From an uncultured Actinomycetes bacterium (lineage in GTDB: Bacteria > Actinomycetota > Acidimicrobiia > Acidimicrobiales > Ilumatobacteraceae): a DNA stretch of 48,673 nucleotides. Location of the stretch: contig CALEHE010000340.1 in assembly GCA_937876415.1 (NCBI GenBank), positions 1-48,673 of the forward strand. Reading direction: 5' to 3'. Numbering within the stretch: position 1 is the stretch's first letter; every line of letters starts with the position of its first letter. The notes under the pieces were generated by a model that did not search any database, was not told where the DNA came from, and was given only the letters and a program-made list of their open reading frames with translations. A program made the position numbers and the translations under genes. This document shows positions 42,273 through 48,673 of this stretch, piece after piece.

Positions 42273-44624
42273 ATGGCCGCCAAGAAACCTGCAGCAAAAA
42301 AGCCTGCATCACGTACAAAATCTGCTTCAGAATCTGAAGTCAGCAAGCCAACGAAGCGTGAACCGCGTCAAAGCGAAGTGCGGCAGGCTATTGATGGTCG
42401 TCAGAGTGAGTTTTCTGCTATTGCGTTCATGTTGCTCGGCATCATCGTGGGTCTCGCGGTGTATCTGCGTTTGGCCGGACCAGTGGGTCGGGGAGCAGAC
42501 ACCGCCTTAGGAAGCCTGCTTGGGCTCGGTCGGTACCTTTTGCCACCGATATTTGTGGCCGTTGGTGTCACTCACCTTCGTGGTGATGAGAAACCGAACC
42601 GCATGAAACTCGTTCTTGGTTGGGGCGGGGTGGTTTTGTCGGCTTTAGGAATTTTGCACGTCGTCAAGGGGCCAGACGCTTTTACGGGTGTGGACGAACT
42701 TGGTGGAGCAGGCGGTTGGTTGGGAGCACTGCTTGGTCAGACGCTCGGATCGGCAGTTGGGGCGGTTGCGGCGGTCCTCATTTTGGTGGCCGCGGCCCTC
42801 GGATGCAGTTTGTTGATTACATCACTCAGCCTGAAAGACGCCGCGACCAAAATCAGCGAGATCTTCGCCAAACTTTTTGGTAAAGCCTCATCACGTGTGC
42901 GTGCGGCTGCACAAGATTTGAGCACATTGTCTGGCGATCAACAAGTTGATGAAAATGAAGAAACTGAATATGAAAATGGGGCTGATCCAACGCCGCCAAT
43001 GTTCATTGTTGAACCAGAAGATCGTCGTGCTCCCGAGGTTGTCGAAGAAGAACCCGAAGCCCCCAAACCAGAACGTAAAAAGCCGGCCCCAGAAGTTGTC
43101 GTTGACGAACCTCACACTCAAGGTCAACTAGATACGGGGCCATCACCCAAAAAGGGTTCGTGGAAATTGCCCCCTGCTTCATTTCTTGTGCGTAGTGGCA
43201 AGCAAGCCATCGATCAGGCCGAGGTTGACCAGCGTGGAAAAGATCTAGAAGAAGCGTTGCAGGCACATGGTGTCGACGTTCGCTTGGTTGACAAGACAGT
43301 TGGTCCAACGGTCACACGTTTCGAACTAGAACTCGGATCAGGCGTCAAAGTTGCTCGAGTAACCAGTCTGCAAAAGGACATTGCGTACGCGATGGCCGCT
43401 ACCGATGTGCGAATCTTGGCGCCGATTCCTGGTAAGTCGGCAATTGGTATTGAGGTTCCGAATAAAACTCGTCAGTTGGTTTCGCTGGGTGACCTCATGG
43501 CATCAAACGAGTCAAAAGTTGCCAATCATCCGCTTGACGTAGCAATGGGTAAGGACATTGCGGGGCGTTCGGTTTTCTTGAACTTGGCAACGACACCGCA
43601 CTTGCTCATTGCCGGAGCAACTGGTGCTGGCAAGTCAAGTGGTATTAACTGCATCATCACGTCAATTTTGATGCGGGCAACTCCCGATCAAGTGAAACTG
43701 ATTTTGATCGACCCCAAACAAGTTGAAATGGGTCAGTACGCGCGTTTGCCACATTTGCTCACGCAGCCAGTGACGAACCCCAAGAAGGCCGCAAATGCTT
43801 TGGCGTGGGCTGTGAAGGAAATGGAAAAGCGTTACGACTTGCTTTTCGAAATGGGCTATCGCGACATCACTGGTTTTAATGCGGCGTTTGACCGGGGCGA
43901 GATAAAGGTCGAGATCGGCTCTGAGCGCGAGTTTGAGCGCATGCACTACATCGTTGTTGTGGTTGACGAATTAAACGACCTGATGATGGTGGCGGCGCGC
44001 GATGTTGAAGAAAGCATCACGCGTATCGCTCAGAAAGCTCGTGCAGTTGGTATTCACCTCATCGTTGCGACGCAGCGACCGTCGGTCAACGTGATCACGG
44101 GTGTTATCAAGGCGAACGTTCCAGCGCGTGCAGCGTTTGCGGTGTCGTCGCAGATGGACAGTCGAGTCATCCTTGATCAGATCGGTGCCGAGAAATTGGT
44201 CGGTAAGGGTGACATGTTGTTGTTGCCCGGTAACTCGTCCGTGGCTCAACGTATTCAGGGTTGCTGGGTCGACGAAGAAGAGGTGCGCAAGGTCGTCGCC
44301 TTCTGGCGTCAGCAGGCGCCATCCGTGCAGTACGTCAGCGGTGTTGAAGGCGAAGAAGCCCCGTCAGGCGGTAGCGGTGGTCAATCCATCACCGATGGTG
44401 TGGGTAGCGACGACAGCGATGAAGCATTATTGAAACGAGCAATGGAACTTGTTGTACGTAGTCAAATGGGCTCAACTTCAATGTTGCAACGCAAGCTTGG
44501 CGTCGGGTTCGCTCGAGCGGGTCGATTGATGGATCTGCTTGAACAGAACGGCATTGTCGGACCAAGCGTGGGTAGCAAGGCCCGTGAAGTGTTGATGACC
44601 GTTGAAGAGTTTGAGGCCCTGTAA
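42273..44624 (+). CDS. ftsK: FtsK/SpoIIIE DNA translocase
   Basis: This septum-located ATP-driven DNA pump (783 residues) clears and resolves chromosomes at division. There are about four N-terminal membrane helices (~45-200), an acidic/proline-rich linker (~225-300) and a RecA-like motor with Walker A AGATGAGKSSGIN (~448), LIDPKQVEMGQY and Walker B VVVVDELNDLMM, where most relatives have DELADLMM. The gamma winged-helix domain ends the protein (MLQRKLGVGFARAGRLMDLL). I chose ATG 42273 (MAAKKPAAKKPASR), with TAGCGT eight bases upstream, over ATG 42231. Confidence 0.95.
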   Translation: MAAKKPAAKKPASRTKSASESEVSKPTKREPRQSEVRQAIDGRQSEFSAIAFMLLGIIVGLAVYLRLAGPVGRGADTALGSLLGLGRYLLPPIFVAVGVTHLRGDEKPNRMKLVLGWGGVVLSALGILHVVKGPDAFTGVDELGGAGGWLGALLGQTLGSAVGAVAAVLILVAAALGCSLLITSLSLKDAATKISEIFAKLFGKASSRVRAAAQDLSTLSGDQQVDENEETEYENGADPTPPMFIVEPEDRRAPEVVEEEPEAPKPERKKPAPEVVVDEPHTQGQLDTGPSPKKGSWKLPPASFLVRSGKQAIDQAEVDQRGKDLEEALQAHGVDVRLVDKTVGPTVTRFELELGSGVKVARVTSLQKDIAYAMAATDVRILAPIPGKSAIGIEVPNKTRQLVSLGDLMASNESKVANHPLDVAMGKDIAGRSVFLNLATTPHLLIAGATGAGKSSGINCIITSILMRATPDQVKLILIDPKQVEMGQYARLPHLLTQPVTNPKKAANALAWAVKEMEKRYDLLFEMGYRDITGFNAAFDRGEIKVEIGSEREFERMHYIVVVVDELNDLMMVAARDVEESITRIAQKARAVGIHLIVATQRPSVNVITGVIKANVPARAAFAVSSQMDSRVILDQIGAEKLVGKGDMLLLPGNSSVAQRIQGCWVDEEEVRKVVAFWRQQAPSVQYVSGVEGEEAPSGGSGGQSITDGVGSDDSDEALLKRAMELVVRSQMGSTSMLQRKLGVGFARAGRLMDLLEQNGIVGPSVGSKAREVLMTVEEFEAL

Positions 44625-44720
44625 GTTCAGCGTGTTGTAACTTCCGAGTCATTGGCCTCTCGGCCAGGTGATTAACATGACTTCCTGTAGGCCCAAGTTG
44701 GCCATGAACGGGGGAGTGCC

Positions 44721-45644
44721 ATGGAACTCATTGAAGTCGCATCTGGTTTGAAGTTTCCAGAAGGTCCGATCGCAATGCGCGACGGCAGTGTGATCTTGGT
44801 TGAAATGTTTGGTCCGCGAATTACGCGCGTGCGTCCCGATGGATCTAAAGAAACGATCGCCGAAATCACGGGTGGGCCTAATGGCGCTGCGATTGGTCCA
44901 GACGGCGCCTTGTACTTGTGCAACAACGGTGGGTGTTTCACTGAAATTGATTTTGGTGGTTTGTGTTTTCCTGGGCCGTTTGATAAGACGAAGTACAGTA
45001 ACGGTCGTATTCAGCGCGTTGACATTGCCACTGGCGCAGTCACCGATTTGTATACCGAGTGCGATGGTCGTCCATTGCGTGCACCAAACGACTTGGTGTT
45101 TGACACCGTTGGAGGTTTTTACTTCACCGATCACGGTATTCGCGATCTTGAAGCACGTACCGCCGACTTCACGGCGATCTATTACGCCAAGGCTGATGGT
45201 TCATCGATTCGCGAGATTGAGTTCCCGGTTGAAGGTCCGAACGGAATTGGTTTGTCGCCCGACGGTAAGAAGGTCTATTGGGCTGAAACTCACACGGGTC
45301 GCGTATTTCAGCGAGACATCGTTGAACCAGGTGTGCTTGCACCAACAATGCCTGGCGATTCAAGCGTTGTATTGCACGGCCTTTCCGGTTACCAACTGCT
45401 CGACTCTCTCGGTGTCGATGGTTCGGGCAATGTCTGTGTGGCAACTTTGGTGAATGGTGGCATCACGGTCATCTCGCCTTCGGGTGAGATTCTCGAACAT
45501 GTTGCGACTGGCGATATGTTGACGACCAATATCTGCTTCGCCGCAGACGGAAGCGATACGGCGTACATCACCTTGTCAGGAACAGGTCGATTAATGAAGA
45601 CTAAGTGGACCTACGGTGGCTTGAAGTTGGCATATTCGGCTTGA
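44721..45644 (+). CDS. SMP-30/gluconolactonase/LRE-family beta-propeller protein
   Basis: This 307-residue six-bladed beta-propeller is predicted to be a calcium-dependent lactonase or related hydrolase. Conserved pieces are the metal-binding start ASGLKFPEGPIA, LRAPNDLVFDTVGGFYFTDHG and VEGPNGIGLSPDGKKVYWAE. The substrate is unknown. The ATG follows a strong GGGGGAG site. The gene sits between ftsK and rimO but is not an expected member of that cluster. A weak TGGCC-TCTC-GGCCA hairpin (44653-44666) separates it from ftsK. Confidence 0.9.
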   Translation: MELIEVASGLKFPEGPIAMRDGSVILVEMFGPRITRVRPDGSKETIAEITGGPNGAAIGPDGALYLCNNGGCFTEIDFGGLCFPGPFDKTKYSNGRIQRVDIATGAVTDLYTECDGRPLRAPNDLVFDTVGGFYFTDHGIRDLEARTADFTAIYYAKADGSSIREIEFPVEGPNGIGLSPDGKKVYWAETHTGRVFQRDIVEPGVLAPTMPGDSSVVLHGLSGYQLLDSLGVDGSGNVCVATLVNGGITVISPSGEILEHVATGDMLTTNICFAADGSDTAYITLSGTGRLMKTKWTYGGLKLAYSA

Positions 45645-45674
45645 CGAGAACCTGAGCAGGTAGCCTCGGAGATC

Positions 45675-46946
45675 GTGACCAATCAAGCAAAGCGCTTCTA
45701 CGTTGAAACCCTTGGTTGTCCCAAAAATCAGGTTGATTCCGACAAATTGATCGGCACTTTGTTGGCCGATGGCATGCTGGCAACCGACTCGGCTGAAGAC
45801 GCCGACTTGGTCGTGGTGAACACCTGTGCATTCATTGACGAGGCTCGACGAGAATCAATTGACACGATTCTGAGCCTTGATGAACAACGCAAGAAGTCGT
45901 CACGGTTAGTGGTGACTGGTTGTATGGCCGAACGTTACGGACAAGAACTCGCTGATGAATTGCCCGAGGTTGACTTGGTTGCTGGCTTTGGAGTTCCGGT
46001 ACACACACCTGCGCCGAAGAAACTGATTCCTGTCGGATCGGCGCCAGTTCCATCGCTTGATTTGTTGAACTTGCCACGCCCCAAGAGCTCATCACCGTGG
46101 GCGTATGTGAAAATCGCCGAAGGTTGTGACCGTACCTGTGGGTTCTGCGCCATTCCTTCATTCCGCGGACCGCAACGCAGCCGTGACGTTCACTCGATCA
46201 TCACTGAAGTTGAGCAATTGCAGGCTCGTGAAATTGTGTTGATCGCTCAAGACTTGGCGAGTTACGGAAAAGATCGCCCTGACGAACTAGGGGCCGGCAG
46301 CATTGTTTCGCTGGTGCGCCAAGTTTCATCAATGGTTGACCGAACGCGTTTGTTGTATCTGTATCCGAGCGACTTAAGTGATGGACTCATTGACGCCATC
46401 TGCGAGTCGGGTGTGCCGTATTTCGACCTTTCGTTGCAACATGTCAGCAAGCCGCTTTTACGTCGCATGCGTCGTTGGGGAGATGGTCAACGATTCTTAG
46501 ATCGCATCGCCGATATTCGCAAACGCGAACCCGATGCCGCCTTCCGTAGCAATTTCATTGTCGGGTACCCAGGTGAAACCGAAGAAGACCACGATCAATT
46601 GCTTGATTTCGTTGAAAAAGCCGAACTTGACTGGTGTGGCTTCTTTGCCTATTCAGCCGAAGACGGTACCTATGCCAAAGACCTTGACGGTCAAGTGCCC
46701 GAAGGTCTGATGCGTGAGCGTCTATCTGAGCTGAGCGAAATGCAGGACAACATCACGTTTAGTCGTCGCGATGATTTGGTTGGCCGCACCGTCAATGTGT
46801 TGGTCGACGAGCCAGGCGTTGCTCGCAGCCATCGTGAAGCCCCAGAAATTGATGGAATTATTGAAGTTCCGTCGTCGCTTGAAGTCGGTCAGTTTTTTGA
46901 CGTCACGGTGACGTCGGCCATGGGTCCCGATCTCGTCGCCGAATAG
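45675..46946 (+). CDS. rimO: Ribosomal protein S12 methylthiotransferase
   Basis: This radical-SAM enzyme (423 residues) adds a methylthio group to an aspartate of ribosomal protein S12. The N-terminal cluster domain starts VETLGCPKNQVDSD, which marks RimO rather than MiaB, with further cysteines in VVNTCAFI and VVTGCMAE. The radical-SAM motif is CDRTCGFC (Cx3Cx2C). A C-terminal TRAM domain runs from ~360. The GTG at 45675 lies eight bases after TAGCCT. It heads the common rimO-pgsA-cinA order. Confidence 0.95.
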   Translation: MTNQAKRFYVETLGCPKNQVDSDKLIGTLLADGMLATDSAEDADLVVVNTCAFIDEARRESIDTILSLDEQRKKSSRLVVTGCMAERYGQELADELPEVDLVAGFGVPVHTPAPKKLIPVGSAPVPSLDLLNLPRPKSSSPWAYVKIAEGCDRTCGFCAIPSFRGPQRSRDVHSIITEVEQLQAREIVLIAQDLASYGKDRPDELGAGSIVSLVRQVSSMVDRTRLLYLYPSDLSDGLIDAICESGVPYFDLSLQHVSKPLLRRMRRWGDGQRFLDRIADIRKREPDAAFRSNFIVGYPGETEEDHDQLLDFVEKAELDWCGFFAYSAEDGTYAKDLDGQVPEGLMRERLSELSEMQDNITFSRRDDLVGRTVNVLVDEPGVARSHREAPEIDGIIEVPSSLEVGQFFDVTVTSAMGPDLVAE

Positions 46947-46965
46947 TCACACAAACGAAATATCG

Positions 46966-47565
46966 TTGAGCGAGGGCTCGGTGTGGCAGGCTTACAGGGT
47001 GCCGGTTGACCCTAATGCCATTGCTACTTGGGCAAATGCAGTAACCGTCGGGCGTATTCTTGTGTCGCCTTTGATGTTCGTGGTGATTCCTGATTATCCG
47101 GGTGGCTCGTGGGTTGCGTTCGTCTTGTGGTTCGTGCTGTGCTCGAGCGACGGAATAGATGGTTACTTGGCGAGGCGTCACGGCGCAACGCGTTCTGGGG
47201 CATTCCTTGATCCGCTGGCCGACAAAGTTTTGGTGTTAGGTGCGATGTTCACGTTGGTGAGTCGTGACGTGTATTGGGCATTGCCGGTGTTGATCATCGC
47301 CGCTCGTGAAGTGGCAATCAGCATGTATCGCGTCATGGTTGGTGCAAAAGGAATCAGCGTTCCGGCCAGCCGCTTGGCCAAATGGAAAACGGTGTTTCAA
47401 CAACTCAGTGTGGGCTTTGCCATCATCCCGCTAACAGCCGATAAAGCCACATGGATCTGGTTGTGGTTGTTATGGATCGCCGTGGCCTTCACAACCGTCA
47501 GTGGCTTGCAGTATCTATGGCGCGCCCAGAAGTTGCGTAAGACAACTCCGAACTTGTCGGTCTGA
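46966..47565 (+). CDS. pgsA: CDP-diacylglycerol--glycerol-3-phosphate 3-phosphatidyltransferase
   Basis: This inner-membrane CDP-alcohol phosphatidyltransferase (199 residues, about five or six helices) makes phosphatidylglycerol phosphate. The signature DGYLARRHGATRSGAFLDPL, followed by the last Asp of ADK, matches DGx2AR...Gx3Dx3D, with seven residues between AR and G where many homologues have eight. The N-terminus is variable. TTG 46966 gives the longest product and GTG 46981 is an alternative. It lies 19 bases after rimO and is followed almost directly by cinA. Confidence 0.9.
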   Translation: MSEGSVWQAYRVPVDPNAIATWANAVTVGRILVSPLMFVVIPDYPGGSWVAFVLWFVLCSSDGIDGYLARRHGATRSGAFLDPLADKVLVLGAMFTLVSRDVYWALPVLIIAAREVAISMYRVMVGAKGISVPASRLAKWKTVFQQLSVGFAIIPLTADKATWIWLWLLWIAVAFTTVSGLQYLWRAQKLRKTTPNLSV

Positions 47566-47566
47566 C

Positions 47567-48673
47567 ATGCGTTGCTCGGTTGTTGCCGTCGGAACCGAAT
47601 TGTTACTTGGTCAAATTGTTGATACCAACTCGTCGTGGATTGGCGAACAATTAGCCGCGAATGGAATTGATTCGCTGTTGCAGGTCAAAGTAGGCGACAA
47701 CCATCAACGCATTGTTGATGTTGTGCGCTCGGCTTTGCGCGAAGCAGATGCTGTGATTATGTGTGGCGGACTCGGGCCAACTCACGATGACTTGACTCGT
47801 GAAGCAATCGCCGAAGTCATGGGCGTCAAACTTGTCATGCACGACGATATTGCGCAAGTGATCCGTAACATTTTTGAATCCCGTGGTCGACGCATGTCCG
47901 ACAACAATTTGCAACAAGCAATGGTGCCTGTTGGGGCCACAGTGATTCACCAAACTCGGGGCACTGCACCGGGCTTGATGTGTCCTGTCGGCGACAAAGT
48001 GATTTACGCCGTGCCAGGCGTGCCACATGAAATGCAAGACATGATGGAGCGCGCGATCTTGCCCGATCTTCGAGCCCGAAGTGGTGACACCAGCGTGATT
48101 GCGAGTCGGGTTATTCGCACATGGGGCGAAAGCGAAAGTGGTCTGAACGAACGCCTCAACCCGATCATCGCCCAACTTGAAGAAGTCGGCAATCCAACGT
48201 TGGCTTTCTTGGCAAGTGGTTGGGAAGGCATCAAGGTTCGTCTCACCGCCAAAGGGGCCGACAGCCAACAAGCTCACGCAGTTCTTGATGAATGGCAAGC
48301 GAAGGTTCTCAAACTTGTCGGTGATGTGGTCTTTGGTTTTGACACCGACAATATGGAAACAGTTGTGCTGAACCTTTTGCGTGAACAAGGTCTCACTCTT
48401 GGTCTCGCCGAATCGGTAACTGGTGGGTTGGTGTCGGGACGTTTGACATCGATTCCTGGTGCGAGTGACGTGCTTCGGGGGAGCGTGGTGTCGTATTCAA
48501 GTGAGGTCAAGTTTGATCTGCTTAATGTTCCGCGCGGACCAGTTGTGAGCGAAGATGCTGCAGTGGCAATGGCCGAAGGCGCTCGACGGGTACTTGGTGC
48601 CGATGTCGCGCTGTCATTGACTGGCGTTGCTGGTCCGGCTGAACAAGATGGTCAGCCGGTTGGCACGTTGTGT
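47567..48673 (+). CDS. cinA: CinA-family protein, 3' end cut by the window
   Basis: 369 codons are visible from the ATG at 47567 and the frame runs off the right edge. The N-terminal MoCF-like domain (~1-170) carries VGTELLLGQIVDTNS and MCGGLGPTHDDLTREA. The C-terminal nicotinamide-nucleotide amidase (PncC-like) domain begins near residue 265 with GLAESVTGGLVSGRLTSIPGA and reaches LTGVAGPAEQDG. The protein is predicted to act in NAD by-product recycling. Roles linked to competence are known for some relatives. The start follows the pgsA stop by one base, so the two are cotranscribed. Confidence 0.95.
   Translation, partial: MRCSVVAVGTELLLGQIVDTNSSWIGEQLAANGIDSLLQVKVGDNHQRIVDVVRSALREADAVIMCGGLGPTHDDLTREAIAEVMGVKLVMHDDIAQVIRNIFESRGRRMSDNNLQQAMVPVGATVIHQTRGTAPGLMCPVGDKVIYAVPGVPHEMQDMMERAILPDLRARSGDTSVIASRVIRTWGESESGLNERLNPIIAQLEEVGNPTLAFLASGWEGIKVRLTAKGADSQQAHAVLDEWQAKVLKLVGDVVFGFDTDNMETVVLNLLREQGLTLGLAESVTGGLVSGRLTSIPGASDVLRGSVVSYSSEVKFDLLNVPRGPVVSEDAAVAMAEGARRVLGADVALSLTGVAGPAEQDGQPVGTLC

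Noticed and set aside
1-48673. CRISPR arrays, tRNA or rRNA genes, insertion sequences, prophage genes
   Set aside because: No spaced direct repeats, tRNA-like cloverleaf, rRNA stretch, transposase or phage protein was recognised in the sequence or its reading frames. The stretches are almost fully explained by housekeeping and metabolic genes.

Overview
The window looks like a chromosomal segment of a moderate-GC actinobacterium, possibly of the class Acidimicrobiia. The evidence is a 6C-type small RNA, the gene order ftsK ... rimO-pgsA-cinA with RNase J and dapA upstream, an HAD-PlsC fusion like mycobacterial PlsC, and many genes whose -10 box lies only 6-8 bases before the start codon (leaderless transcription). 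The exact lineage is inference. I saw no rRNA, tRNA, CRISPR array, insertion sequence or prophage. The window cuts one gene at each end: an aldo/keto reductase at the left and cinA at the right.

Bases 1-17,100 carry three steps of the oxidative TCA cycle: isocitrate dehydrogenase (icd), citrate synthase (gltA) and aconitase (acn). Between them lie a PIG3-type quinone oxidoreductase, an acyltransferase-3/SGNH membrane protein, a membrane-anchored molybdopterin oxidoreductase, an acyl-CoA carboxylase beta subunit with a LysR regulator, the 6C RNA, an HAD-PlsC fusion and a nitroreductase. Aconitase is divergent from a GntR/UTRA regulator. Their shared start region carries a 20-base element that recurs with one mismatch at the icd promoter, so this regulator is a good candidate for coordinated control of aconitase and isocitrate dehydrogenase.

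Bases 17,100-22,300 encode surface-glycan or lipid decoration functions: a second acyltransferase-3/SGNH protein and two large polytopic proteins resembling GT-C glycosyltransferases. A crotonase follows. After the only long gene-free stretch (about 420 bases) come gltB and gltD, glutamate synthase, which draws on the 2-oxoglutarate made by icd. A double-LysM lipoprotein is attached to the end of gltD.

Bases 30,300-37,260 hold the most unusual block. A leftward four-gene operon encodes an acyl-CoA reductase-like/HAD fusion, a zinc-type dehydrogenase, a LarA-like (DUF2088) protein and a PlsC-type acyltransferase. A divergent TetR regulator is separated from it by a perfect 22-base palindrome lying over the operon promoter. 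This looks like a regulated pathway for fatty-alcohol, ether-lipid or wax-type lipids, but its product is unknown.

Bases 37,260-48,673 are core genes: D-Ala-D-Ala ligase, an uncharacterised winged-helix-like protein, dapA, RNase J, a small lipoprotein, FtsK, an SMP-30-type lactonase, RimO, PgsA and CinA. This block is tightly packed, with several start/stop overlaps.
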